The translations under genes and the position numbers were made by a program. 64,000 bases of DNA from Leguminivora glycinivorella (lineage: Eukaryota; Arthropoda; Insecta; Lepidoptera; Tortricidae). Within the stretch, counting starts at the first letter, position 1, and every line of letters begins with the position of its first letter. Under the pieces are notes generated by a model. It made no database searches and had not been told where the DNA came from. It saw only the letters and a list, made by a program, of their open reading frames with translations. The stretch is taken from positions 9,957,141 to 10,021,140 of the forward strand of contig NC_062975.1 in NCBI RefSeq assembly GCF_023078275.1, given 5' to 3'. Below, piece after piece: positions 1 to 10,198 of the stretch.

Positions 1-304
1 TAGAAATTGTATGAAGTTCTATTTTTGAAATTATTACAGTTAACTAAAGTCAACTATAATGAGCTTATTATAATTGAGTCGGAACTGCCATAGAGTATCC
101 AACACTGAAAAGTTAGCACTTATAGTTTAGTCTGTGGTGCCCTAATTGACAGATTACAGTCGACAAGTAGAAAAAATAAGTTTTCTATTTTCAAACAAGT
201 ATAACCAAGCGTACATATTTTTTTCCAATTCCTACACTGTTCTAATTTCAGTGACTTCTTAGCAAAAATATTTTTTTTTAACTGTACCCTATTTTCTTCA
301 TTAG

Positions 305-1831
305 CTCGTAGCTTTCGGTGCCATGGTCGCAGCCGCGTACGCGGGTCTGATCCCCGGACACGGACACGCTGTGTCCTCCCAGACCATCGTTCACCACGGC
401 GACTACGCGCCCCATGGTGGCTACGCCCTTGGCGACTACGGCCATGGTGACTACGCATATGGCCACCTCGCCGCGCCTGCCCACTACGCTGCGCCTCTGG
501 CCCACGCCGCTCCCCTGGCTCACTATGCTGCGCCCGTCGCCTACGGTCATGGATACGAGGGTCATGAAGGACATGATGAATATGTAAGTTCACAGTTTAG
601 TCAATAATTTTGCGACCTAATTTTCACTTGACAAAACAATTTAACACATCATCATATCATCAATCTTTGGCTTTCTCACTAAACAACAATTAGGTTTAGA
701 TCCAGTTATTTCATGCTACATCTATAACAGAAAATTCAAAAAACTAACGCTCAAGATATGAAAAACATTGTAAGAATTATAAAAATTGTGTGCGATCATT
801 TGTGCAGTGACGTCTTCTGCGCGAAATGCTGTCGCTTGAGATACGTTGCATCTTGATGCAAGTAACATCCATTGAGCTGACGTTTGACGCTATGCGATAG
901 CTCTTGAACCCCGGAAGCCTCGAACTGATTCCAATCATGTCAATTCCAGGCCCACCCCAAATACGACTACGCGTACTCCGTGTCGGACCCGCACACCGGC
1001 GACCACAAGTCCCAGCACGAGTCCCGCGACGGCGACGCCGTGCACGGCTACTACGAGCTGGTGCAGCCCGACGGCTCCGTGCGCAAGGTCGAGTACACCG
1101 CCGATGACCACAATGGGTAAGCAACCATTATTTCAAATGTACGGCCCAGTTCAAACGTACCCCGAAATCAGAACGATATCCAATATTGTGCCGATACGGC
1201 ATAACGATCTCGTGATGTATCAAGCGCGAATTTCAAATAAGGTCCGGAATAGATGTCATCCAATCGTCGTGCGTCTCGCCCGCGCCATTTCTGCTACGGA
1301 CAAGCACGAGCGATGCAGGATATCCGAATGTCCTTCAGATGCCGTAAGATAACGGAATAACTTAGAATGTATCTGATATTCGTGATATAATGAAAATAGA
1401 CAGTTTGACTGATGACTTAGATTAGAAATAAATTACAAAACTACCTATCCATTAATTAATAATACTTACTAAGGCTGCATATATTACTGACCTAACTTCA
1501 TTATCATCATTTTTTCATCGTTGCTGGTGCGCTCTCAGGAGACTGCCGTAGCATATTCTTACAGCGAATGTGCGACCACACTCCTGAAAGTCAGTACCCC
1601 TCCGATAAAATTGTAAAGTATGGCGACAGTTGGCCTGCCTTTAGTTCGTCGTGTTCCTAAAAGGCGCGTAATTCAAATTTCCAATGGGACGATGAACTTC
1701 TTTACTTAACGGTCTATATTTAACGCCTCCATCACAATAACATATGGTTTTATATTTTCAGCTTCAACGCAGTGGTGCACAACTCAGCGCCCTCCATCCA
1801 CCCCGAGCCATACCATGGACACCATTACTAA
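305..1831 (+). CDS. RR-2 cuticular protein gene 1 (5' partial; exons 305-583, 950-1116, 1762-1831)
   Basis: A secreted structural protein that should bind chitin in the exoskeleton. The visible exons join without a frame break (279+167+70 nt, 171 codons plus stop). Exon 305-583 follows an acceptor (ttcattag) and starts with the signal-peptide core LVAFGAMVAAAYAG, then SSQTIVHH and a His/Tyr/Ala/Gly-rich spacer with AAPLAH repeats. Exon 950-1116 is the extended RR-2 chitin-binding core: AHPKYDYAYSVSDPHTGDHK, SQHESRDGD, then VEYTADDHNG. The last exon reads FNAVVHNSAPS and ends at TAA 1829-1831. Donors are gtaagt and gtaagc. By analogy with genes 2-4 the first exon is a 12-nt microexon, and it must lie left of base 1 because no ATG followed by a donor is usable in 1-304. 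An ATTAAA at 1899-1904 may be the poly(A) signal. The family call is secure; the exact orthologue is not. Confidence 0.93.
1117..1761 (+). other. Intron 3 of RR-2 gene 1 (no feature seen)
   Basis: A 645-nt intron with donor gtaagc and acceptor tattttcag. Short open stretches in it show no family resemblance. The antisense open frame at 777-1124 is only the GC-rich mirror of the RR-2 core. Confidence 0.8.
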
Positions 1832-2046
1832 GAAGAATGTTGTAGTTTTGTTCTGATATCTTAAACAAAGAAATGAAATTGTAAATACTTAATAATTTAT
1901 TAAATATTTTATATACCTAACGAATTTGACTGTTACTTGCTTAGTTGTCTCGATTATCTTTGTGGTTTTTGAGTAACTACATAATTACCATCATTCTTAA
2001 TAGATAATATATAAGGATACATTAGACATGCATTAGACTGACTGTC

Positions 2047-2196
2047 GGCCCGATTCGAACATTACCTACTTCTAAGATGTCACTCTCAGTGTCAAAATAG
2101 GAACGACATACAGAGAGTTAGTTTTAAAAAATTACACTCTTGAAACCGACAGATGGTACTGCTGTGACATCTTAGAAGCATTATTCGAATGGGGTG
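2047..2196. repeat. Hairpin MITE-like repeat
   Basis: Imperfect inverted arms of about 34 nt at 2049-2082 and 2163-2195 share cgattcgaa...cttctaagatgtcac with its complement. No coding capacity. Confidence 0.55.
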
Positions 2197-2265
2197 TTGG
2201 GTTGGGGTGTGATGCCGATGATATAAATTTGACGTCACGCTGCATTTAAATAAGAGGCTTCAAGA

Positions 2266-2586
2266 GTTTTATTTAATAATTAATCATTATTCATCAATCA
2301 TTTTAAATCATGACTTCAAACTAATTTATTCATAACTACGTCAAATAATTAATACCTATTTGATACGTGAAAAATATTATTTGTTTATTTTTTTATACAT
2401 ACATTTTATTAAATAGTTTTTTTACCATATTTCAATAAATTATAAAAACAAAACAAATTGTTTCCTTTTAGTTTCGTTAGTTTTAGGTAAGTATTAATCA
2501 TTCCACTTATGAATAGCTTACTTTTGAAGTCATTTGTACATGATTAAATTAATTAATGAATAATGATTAATTATTACAATAAAACT
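2266..2586. mobile_element. AT-rich MITE nested in the 2.2-kb element
   Basis: Inverted arms rich in attaatcattattcat and its complement, with tgacttcaaa / tttgaagtca further in. The arms are about 50 nt and imperfect. No open reading frame. Confidence 0.55.
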
Positions 2587-2591
2587 AAGGT

Positions 2592-2801
2592 ACAGCGGGA
2601 CAAATCTCGACTGGGGGGCAATTGTAACTAATCCATTGTTTACATACATTATTACTCTATGATGTTGAGTTCTACATGTATCCACTGAACACGCCTACCA
2701 TATATAACCGGTGGACACTCTATTTAATAATTCAAACATTGTAAAACATGGAAAAAATGGACCAGTTACATTTGCCCCCCAGTCGAGATTTGTCCCGCTG
2801 T
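2592..2801. mobile_element. MITE with perfect 30-bp terminal inverted repeats
   Basis: 2592-2621 and 2772-2801 are exact reverse complements, beginning ACAGCGGGACAAATCTCGAC and ending in a G6 run. The 150-bp interior is AT-rich and non-coding. The perfect arms suggest recent activity or conversion. Confidence 0.8.
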
Positions 2802-2853
2802 CTACTTGAATCATCCTATATGCAGAGTGACGTCAAATTGATGTCATCGGCAT

Positions 2854-4513
2854 GAAAGTTACGTGCCCTGTATATGAGCATACACTAAATTCACGTCTGT
2901 ATTTCCAGAAAAAACATATGAAACTGCTCAAGTATTGCCAGAGTGCCACTCTTAGCAATGTGAATTGAAAGTGACAGATTGCTAGCTTAGCACACCACAA
3001 TTGAACTTAAATCTCACAGTCGACTTCTATGACACGTATGGGTGGAAAGAGGGTGGTGAAATTCATAACCTGTCACCACACGGGTCCTGTAGGAATATTG
3101 AAAAAGAAAAATCACTTTGTGCTGTAGGTACCTACAAAGTTTTATAACTCTCTGTTTAACGTGAGATTGCACGAGTACAGTCAACTATAGACATACATAC
3201 CATTTCATAATGAATCAATACATTTATCTTGGAACATAATCAGTGCTCAGCATAGGGTATCCATAGCATAAGTACAAAGGTGAACTTAACTCTTTAATTA
3301 ATTTCTTCCAGATAGCCCAAGCCTAGCTATGTTATTGTTCTACGAGTATCAGTGACCTAGAAATAAAATTGGTTGACTGCCGCCTTTAATTAACTCGTAA
3401 TACGATATAGATGCTGGTGTTGATGACGCTTTGTTTGAAGAAACTTCACTTTTGACATTGACACATCCGATCCATATAGTATCATGTAGATTGTAGAGTA
3501 ATTTTTGACGTATTATAGTATTACAGTTGGATTAGTTTACATTGGTTGAGACAATTTTAGAGCGGTATATTGTCCTTTAAATATTGAACAGGTACATAAG
3601 TATTGTAGTAAAGGGCGAACTGCTGGTAAAACAATTTGTAGTATTAAGTATTGCAATATCGTGGTTATAGCAATTTTATTGTTATATATTAATAACATAT
3701 AAAACAGCGGTTTTGTTCATGCTTGAAGGTTTAACGATGCGAAAATTATGAATTCTTGCTCATTCCTTAGCCAAAGAATTGGAATTGCTATACAGCGAGA
3801 GAATGTAGCAAGCCTCATGGGCACTCTTAGATACCTATATATGTATACATATATCTTTTTAATTATTTTAGTTATTTTATTTTGGTAGTTTTAAGACATA
3901 GTTTAATTTAGATTGGCGATTCATTAAATATTAATTTATTATTTAGTTTGATATTTTTTGTAATGTTGTACATAATAGGTAAATCAGATTTGTTTTATAT
4001 ATAAAAAAAGATTGTATAGATTTGTGCGAAGATGTTTGCAATATTAATGTTTATAAACGCGAAGTTTGCAATAAAAAAAAATTAACCTGGCCTATGGCGA
4101 AAACTAGGTGTAATTAAATAAAAATTTTGTAATTATGTTTGACAGAGCGGTGACCCCACGTAATTATAAGTATCACTTAATGTCATCATATTATGATAAA
4201 TCTGACAGTATATCACAAGTGTTAACACATTTAGCTCACTGTTTTATTTCGTCATTAAGGTATCTACGAGTATATTTTCTTAATTATAACAACTATCCTG
4301 TATATATCTTATTAATGACCTTATATGAAAGTCGACTTATATGTATTACTAAATGTTGGTAACAAAATAGGATCAATTAAAATTTGTGACGCTCAATTAG
4401 AAATTATAATGAAGAAAAAGATTGTGTTGATTAAAAATTAATATGGGTAGGTACATGTGCGCGTTTATGTCTAATAGTACACACACACAGAGTATAAGTA
4501 GGCATATAAAGTC
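2854..4513. other. AT-rich intergenic DNA with a repeat fragment at 2880-3095
   Basis: 2880-3095 resembles 57390-57628 (shared gaaact.ctcaa, gtgccactctt, cacacgg). The rest is AT-rich sequence. A 75-codon frame at 4135-4362 has no recognisable feature and is probably chance. Confidence 0.5.
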
Positions 4514-4525
4514 TGTAAATGTCAT
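4514..4525 (+). repeat. Left target-site duplication of the PLE array
   Basis: TGTAAATGTCAT, identical to 15236-15247 on the other side of the array. The first T is ambiguous, so the duplication is 11 or 12 bp. Confidence 0.85.
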
Positions 4526-4531
4526 CGTAAA

Positions 4532-6481
4532 CTAGAACTTTCCTTTGCTAATCCGCGAATAGATAACGTGCAAGTCAATCAGTGCTAACCTGTTATAATT
4601 ACTTGCGTATTTTTTACATGCAATTAATTTTCCCACCCTCCCACCGCAAAAATAAAAATAAATACGCAAATAAATAACATGTAAAACATCAAAAGAATGA
4701 TTCTCTGATACAGTATGGTCACTCTCTATCAAATGCTTTGCAAAATTGGATCTCTCTGGATGGTTGTGCCTGTATGATGCCATATGCTCCTTATACCTAG
4801 TAGTGAAATTGCGGCCCGTTTGGCCCACGTACACTTTGTTACAAACATCACAGCTCAACTTATAAACCCCAGATTTTTTCCCTTTCTCGATCCTATCTTT
4901 GCCGTTACAAAGCTTGGAGTGCAAAGTGTTATTTGTCCTAAAGGCCACAGGAATGCCGTTTGACTTCAAAATCTTATAAATGTCCTCTGACACTTTGCCA
5001 ACATAAGTAATGCTCGCTTGACACCTCTTAACCGGTTCAGAAGGACGTGCCGCATACAACATATTGTTAACCATAACCATTCGCTTCTTTCTGATGATGC
5101 CATCAACGATTGATTTATCATAACCGTTCGAAACTGCCAAGTGGTAAATATTGTCCAATTCGGCTCGATAGTGTTCTTCAGAAAGAGGCACAGACAACAT
5201 CCTATGCACATAACAGTGAAAAGCGGCCAACCTATGCTGCCAAGGGTGTGTAGAAGAAGCTGGTATAACTGTATCAGTATGTGTAGGCTTGCGGTAAATT
5301 TGAAATTGATGGCCATTATTAACTCTAGTAATGGTCAAATCTAGAAAATTCAATGACTTGTCTTGCTCTAGTTCCTTCTTAAACTTGATCTTTGGATGTT
5401 TACTATTAAGCCCAGTAACAAATTCATCCAGCAGGTCCATACTCCCCGTCCAACAAATAATCAAATCATCTACGTATCTGAAGTAATACAATATATTGTC
5501 ATTCCCTGCAATATGCTGGTTCTCAAAGTGGTCCATAAAGATATCCGCCATTAAAGGACTCAGTGGAGAACCCATGGCTAAACCATCACTTTGCAAATAA
5601 TACTGTCCCCCGAATCTAAAATAATTATGTTTCATACATATAGCAGTTAGATCTATCAACTCATCTACCTCCCCTGGATGTAAACGTTGCTTTTCAAAAA
5701 GGTCCCTTAGAATATCTAAAGTCTCCCCATACGGCACATTCGTAAACAAACTATCTACATCCAACGAAAGCAAGACAGCATTATCTGGAATAATAATATC
5801 TTTGATCTTTTCTATTAACTGCAAACTATTCCTCAAACAAAACTTCGGCCGGAACTGAGACTTTTCTCTAATAATGTGATTCAACCTCTTAGCTAGATTA
5901 TAAGTTGGTGCACCCAAATATGAGACCACTGGACGAACTGGAATGTTATCCTTATGAATCTTAGGTAACCCATAAAGAATAGGAGCTCGTGGATTCATTG
6001 GCACAACCATGCTCTTCTGATGTTCAGTTTCAAAAACAAACATAGAGTTCTTAATTGCCTGTCTCAGATCTTTCTGGAATCCTGGAGTTGGGTCTCTCCG
6101 CAAACTCGAAAAGCCATCACCTTGAATCAGATCAAGAACTTTCTGATTATAACTTCCTTTCTCCATAATAACAATGCAATTTCCTTTGTCTGCTTTCGAA
6201 ACTACCAAATCATTTTCTCGCACTTTCTGTTGAATAGTTCTCAGTGCCAAACCATCAGAACTAAATCCACCACCCTGTGCCGGAACAGTACTCTTAATAA
6301 CATTGGCCACCATGGTCTTGGTATCTAAATCACCACGGCCCCGCACTATCGCAACCTCTGAATCCACAGCCAAATTCTCTAACGTCCCCTGAGTTATTTT
6401 TGGCTGGAAATTATATTTCAACCCTTTTCCTAAAAGCTCTACTTCATTCTCCGAAAACTCCACATCAGTTAAATTTTTCAC
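4532..6481 (-). CDS. PLE copy A ORF2: reverse transcriptase / GIY-YIG (3' altered)
   Basis: The protein copies element RNA into DNA and nicks the target. The frame has RT motifs LSLDVDSLFTNVP, GLAMGSPLSP and the catalytic YVDD (FRYVDDLIICW), then a GIY-YIG region (GVYKLSC...KVYVGQTGR, TTRYKEH). In this copy 290 bp is missing between positions 4676 and 4677. The end of the GIY-YIG domain, the stop codon and the ribozyme motif are therefore gone, and the frame runs after DVLHV into pLTR sequence to a new stop at 4532. No ATG is near the start: the frame opens at a GTG, and ORF1 overlaps it one frame away. Probably inactive. Confidence 0.88.
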   Translation of the reverse strand: MKNLTDVEFSENEVELLGKGLKYNFQPKITQGTLENLAVDSEVAIVRGRGDLDTKTMVANVIKSTVPAQGGGFSSDGLALRTIQQKVRENDLVVSKADKGNCIVIMEKGSYNQKVLDLIQGDGFSSLRRDPTPGFQKDLRQAIKNSMFVFETEHQKSMVVPMNPRAPILYGLPKIHKDNIPVRPVVSYLGAPTYNLAKRLNHIIREKSQFRPKFCLRNSLQLIEKIKDIIIPDNAVLLSLDVDSLFTNVPYGETLDILRDLFEKQRLHPGEVDELIDLTAICMKHNYFRFGGQYYLQSDGLAMGSPLSPLMADIFMDHFENQHIAGNDNILYYFRYVDDLIICWTGSMDLLDEFVTGLNSKHPKIKFKKELEQDKSLNFLDLTITRVNNGHQFQIYRKPTHTDTVIPASSTHPWQHRLAAFHCYVHRMLSVPLSEEHYRAELDNIYHLAVSNGYDKSIVDGIIRKKRMVMVNNMLYAARPSEPVKRCQASITYVGKVSEDIYKILKSNGIPVAFRTNNTLHSKLCNGKDRIEKGKKSGVYKLSCDVCNKVYVGQTGRNFTTRYKEHMASYRHNHPERSNFAKHLIESDHTVSENHSFDVLHVIYLRIYFYFCGGRVGKLIACKKYASNYNRLALIDLHVIYSRISKGKF

Positions 6482-6981
6482 ACGAGGATGGAAGTCATGG
6501 TGAGGTGTTGGTTCCGTTTCCCTCCCCTCAAAAACGAACTCGAACTCGACTCCGTTAACCTACGCAATTTGTTTAGCTGAGTAGTATACATCTCATGTGC
6601 AAGTTCAGAAGCAAAGTATCTCGCCTTTTGGTCTAGGATATCAAACTCGAGATTATGCAACTTAAATGAGAGTTCAGAATACAACACTTTAAGATGCAGT
6701 TTCAAATTATCTCTAACCGAAAACCAATGGCGAGATTCTTCGTTCAACCAAATTCTCTGAGCCCTACTAACAGCCAACTTAGCAGCCCTCGAATTGCTAC
6801 TACAACGCAACTGGATGTAATTAGGCACAACGTTCAAACGCTTGCACTGTTGATTAAACCACACATTCTGGACAGCTGCACGATGTTGTTTGGTTAGTTT
6901 GACATAAAGTCGTGCCTGTTCGGCCACGCTAGCCGTTTTCAAATAATCGATGGAATCAGGCGTTACTTTGCGGAAATCCAT
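6478..6981 (-). CDS. PLE copy A ORF1 (N-terminal part)
   Basis: 167 codons from ATG 6981 (MDFRKVTPDSIDYLKTASVA). It lies directly upstream of the RT frame and overlaps it by 4 nt. It resembles the N-terminal stretch of PLE proteins rather than a distinct enzyme, and no catalytic motif is visible. The RT frame stays open upstream of its GTG, so ORF1 and ORF2 may be one protein split by a frame change. Confidence 0.7.
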   Translation of the reverse strand: MDFRKVTPDSIDYLKTASVAEQARLYVKLTKQHRAAVQNVWFNQQCKRLNVVPNYIQLRCSSNSRAAKLAVSRAQRIWLNEESRHWFSVRDNLKLHLKVLYSELSFKLHNLEFDILDQKARYFASELAHEMYTTQLNKLRRLTESSSSSFLRGGKRNQHLTMTSILV

Positions 6982-7163
6982 GTTAATCGTAAACTAGAAC
7001 TTTCCTTTGCTAATCCGCGAATAGATAACGTGCAAGTCAATCAGTGCTAACCTGTTATAATTACTTGCGTATTTTTTACATGCAATTAATTTTCCCACCC
7101 TCCCACCGCAAAAATAAAAATAAATACGCAAATAAATATAACAACCCACCACCAAAAATACAA

Positions 7164-7208
7164 AACTCGACACGTGTTTCGCCTCTCTACGAGGCATCCT
7201 CAGGAGCT
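7164..7208 (-). ncRNA. Hammerhead-ribozyme-like motif, PLE copy B/A junction
   Basis: Reverse complement of the motif at 9468-9512, unchanged. Core CTGAGGA and GAAA, stem II GCCTC/GAGGC with loop GTAGA, stem III ACAC/GTGT, cleavage C followed by GAG that pairs with CTC. The predicted cut is between 7169 and 7168 on the - strand. Confidence 0.7.
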
Positions 7209-8402
7209 GATGTTGACGGTCCGAAGTCCCGCAACTGACTGATCGTCCCCAGAATGGTCGGCCATATTTATACTTTGTCCACCCCCCCTACCAAGCAAGT
7301 TAGATGGAAAAATTCGTAATAACGGCGATGACGCAACATTCAACTGCTCATTAAGGATTAACCCCCTATTGTTATACCTAATTATCTCCAACTGTTCTAG
7401 AACCCCCAAACGCAGGCCTTTCTCACATACATGTAAAACATCAAAAGAATGATTCTCTGATACAGTATGGTCACTCTCTATCAAATGCTTTGCAAAATTG
7501 GATCTCTCTGGATGGTTGTGCCTGTATGATGCCATATGCTCCTTATACCTAGTAGTGAAATTGCGGCCCGTTTGGCCCACGTACACTTTGTTACAAACAT
7601 CACAGCTCAACTTATAAACCCCAGATTTTTTCCCTTTCTCGATCCTATCTTTGCCGTTACAAAGCTTGGAGTGCAAAGTGTTATTTGTCCTAAAGGCCAC
7701 AGGAATGCCGTTTGACTTCAAAATCTTATAAATGTCCTCTGACACTTTGCCAACATAAGTAATGCTCGCTTGACACCTCTTAACCGGTTCAGAAGGACGT
7801 GCCGCATACAACATATTGTTAACCATAACCATTCGCTTCTTTCTGATGATGCCATCAACGATTGATTTATCATAACCGTTCGAAACTGCCAAGTGGTAAA
7901 TATTGTCCAATTCGGCTCGATAGTGTTCTTCAGAAAGAGGCACAGACAACATCCTATGCACATAACAGTGAAAAGCGGCCAACCTATGCTGCCAAGGGTG
8001 TGTAGAAGAAGCTGGTATAACTGTATCAGTATGTGTAGGCTTGCGGTAAATTTGAAATTGATGGCCATTATTAACTCTAGTAATGGTCAAATCTAGAAAA
8101 TTCAATGACTTGTCTTGCTCTAGTTCCTTCTTAAACTTGATCTTTGGATGTTTACTATTAAGCCCAGTAACAAATTCATCCAGCAGGTCCATACTCCCCG
8201 TCCAACAAATAATCAAATCATCTACGTATCTGAAGTAATACAATATATTGTCATTCCCTGCAATATGCTGGTTCTCAAAGTGGTCCATAAAGATATCCGC
8301 CATTAAAGGACTCAGTGGAGAACCCATGGCTAAACCATCACTTTGCAAATAATACTGTCCCCCGAATCTAAAATAATTATGTTTCATACATATAGCAGTT
8401 AG
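7200..8402 (-). pseudogene. PLE copy B: 5'-truncated RT / GIY-YIG
   Basis: Starts abruptly inside the RT domain at LTAICMKHNYFRFGG and runs through YVDD and a full GIY-YIG domain to the normal end VNISS. The first 42 codons of the open frame upstream of 8402 are antisense of copy C, not element protein. Missing RT motifs make it non-functional. It reads directly into the pLTR and copy A downstream. At the 5' break it shares the trinucleotide AGA with copy C. Confidence 0.88.
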
Positions 8403-9476
8403 AACCAGCATATTGCAGGGAATGACAATATATTGTATTACTTCAGATACGTAGATGATTTGATTATTTGTTGGACGGGGAGTATGGACCTGCTGGATGA
8501 ATTTGTTACTGGGCTTAATAGTAAACATCCAAAGATCAAGTTTAAGAAGGAACTAGAGCAAGACAAGTCATTGAATTTTCTAGATTTGACCATTACTAGA
8601 GTTAATAATGGCCATCAATTTCAAATTTACCGCAAGCCTACACATACTGATACAGTTATACCAGCTTCTTCTACACACCCTTGGCAGCATAGGTTGGCCG
8701 CTTTTCACTGTTATGTGCATAGGATGTTGTCTGTGCCTCTTTCTGAAGAACACTATCGAGCCGAATTGGACAATATTTACCACTTGGCAGTTTCGAACGG
8801 TTATGATAAATCAATCGTTGATGGCATCATCAGAAAGAAGCGAATGGTTATGGTTAACAATATGTTGTATGCGGCACGTCCTTCTGAACCGGTTAAGAGG
8901 TGTCAAGCGAGCATTACTTATGTTGGCAAAGTGTCAGAGGACATTTATAAGATTTTGAAGTCAAACGGCATTCCTGTGGCCTTTAGGACAAATAACACTT
9001 TGCACTCCAAGCTTTGTAACGGCAAAGATAGGATCGAGAAAGGGAAAAAATCTGGGGTTTATAAGTTGAGCTGTGATGTTTGTAACAAAGTGTACGTGGG
9101 CCAAACGGGCCGCAATTTCACTACTAGGTATAAGGAGCATATGGCATCATACAGGCACAACCATCCAGAGAGATCCAATTTTGCAAAGCATTTGATAGAG
9201 AGTGACCATACTGTATCAGAGAATCATTCTTTTGATGTTTTACATGTATGTGAGAAAGGCCTGCGTTTGGGGGTTCTAGAACAGTTGGAGATAATTAGGT
9301 ATAACAATAGGGGGTTAATCCTTAATGAGCAGTTGAATGTTGCGTCATCGCCGTTATTACGAATTTTTCCATCTAACTTGCTTGGTAGGGGGGGTGGACA
9401 AAGTATAAATATGGCCGACCATTCTGGGGACGATCAGTCAGTTGCGGGACTTCGGACCGTCAACATCAGCTCCTGA
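8401..9476 (+). pseudogene. PLE copy C: 5'-truncated RT / GIY-YIG
   Basis: Begins within the RT domain at NQHIAGND, about 130 nt further into the element than copy B, and continues through YVDD and GIY-YIG to TGA at 9474-9476. It carries the RAELD variant seen in A and B, not the RGELD of D and E. It cannot make a whole RT. It reads into the pLTR of copy D. Confidence 0.88.
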
Positions 9477-9512
9477 GGATGCCTCGTAGAGAGGCGAAAC
9501 ACGTGTCGAGTT
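9468..9512 (+). ncRNA. Hammerhead-ribozyme-like motif, PLE copy C/D junction
   Basis: CTGAGGA 9473-9479, stem II GCCTC (9481-9485)/GAGGC (9491-9495), GAAA 9496-9499, a loopless 4-bp stem III ACAC/GTGT 9499-9506 and cleavage C 9507. Stem I AGCTC (9468-9472) pairs with GAGTT (9508-9512), including one G-T pair. An extra T at 9480 sits between the core and stem II, a departure from the consensus. PLEs are known to carry minimal hammerheads with very short stem III in their pLTRs. Activity here is inferred, not shown. Confidence 0.72.
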
Positions 9513-9694
9513 TTGTATTTTTGGTGGTGGGTTGTTATATTTATTTGCGTATTTATTTTTATTTTTGCGGTGGGAGGGTGGGAAAATTAATTGCATGTAA
9601 AAAATACGCAAGTAATTATAACAGGTTAGCACTGATTGACTTGCACGTTATCTATTCGCGGATTAGCAAAGGAAAGTTCTAGTTTACGATTAAC
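9508..9694 (+). repeat. PLE pseudo-LTR segment between ribozyme and ORF1
   Basis: About 190 nt of non-coding element sequence that recurs at 12258-12444 and 15010-15193, and in reverse at 4526-4676 and 6982-7168. It contains a GGTGGGAGGGTGGG run. It would be the 5' leader of an RNA released by ribozyme cleavage. Confidence 0.75.
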
Positions 9695-10198
9695 ATGGAT
9701 TTCCGCAAAGTAACGCCTGATTCCATCGATTATTTGAAAACGGCTAGCGTGGCCGAACAGGCACGACTTTATGTCAAACTAACCAAACAACATCGTGCAG
9801 CTGTCCAGAATGTGTGGTTTAATCAACAGTGCAAGCGTTTGAACGTTGTGCCTAATTACATCCAGTTGCGTTGTAGTAGCAATTCGAGGGCTGCTAAGTT
9901 GGCTGTTAGTAGGGCTCAGAGAATTTGGTTGAACGAAGAATCTCGCCATTGGTTTTCGGTTAGAGATAATTTGAAACTGCATCTTAAAGTGTTGTATTCT
10001 GAACTCTCATTTAAGTTGCATAATCTCGAGTTTGATATCCTAGACCAAAAGGCGAGATACTTTGCTTCTGAACTTGCACATGAGATGTATACTACTCAGC
10101 TAAACAAATTGCGTAGGTTAACGGAGTCGAGTTCGAGTTCGTTTTTGAGGGGAGGGAAACGGAACCAACACCTCACCATGACTTCCATCCTCGTGTGA
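9695..10198 (+). CDS. PLE copy D ORF1 (N-terminal part)
   Basis: 167 codons, same sequence as copy A ORF1 (MDFRKVTPDS...). It ends at TGA 10196-10198, overlapping the RT frame that opens at GTG 10195. No enzymatic motif is recognised. Confidence 0.7.
   Translation: MDFRKVTPDSIDYLKTASVAEQARLYVKLTKQHRAAVQNVWFNQQCKRLNVVPNYIQLRCSSNSRAAKLAVSRAQRIWLNEESRHWFSVRDNLKLHLKVLYSELSFKLHNLEFDILDQKARYFASELAHEMYTTQLNKLRRLTESSSSSFLRGGKRNQHLTMTSILV

Larger units (their letters stand above)
2211..2853. mobile_element. Outer MITE carrying two nested repeats
   Basis: Inverted termini ATGCCGATGA...TTTGACGTCAC...CTGCA at about 2213-2245 and 2820-2853 (about 33 nt, a few mismatches) enclose two further inverted-repeat elements. 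A TGACGTCA-like half-palindrome is kept in both ends. Confidence 0.65.

Noticed and set aside
278..593. Antisense frames of 98 and 157 codons over RR-2 gene 1
   Set aside because: Shadow of GC-rich His/Ala-coding sequence; no homology and no start context.
4966..5344. Open frames of 116 and 67 codons on both strands within the PLE (recurring in every copy)
   Set aside because: They are alternative frames of the RT/GIY-YIG gene and recur only because the element does.
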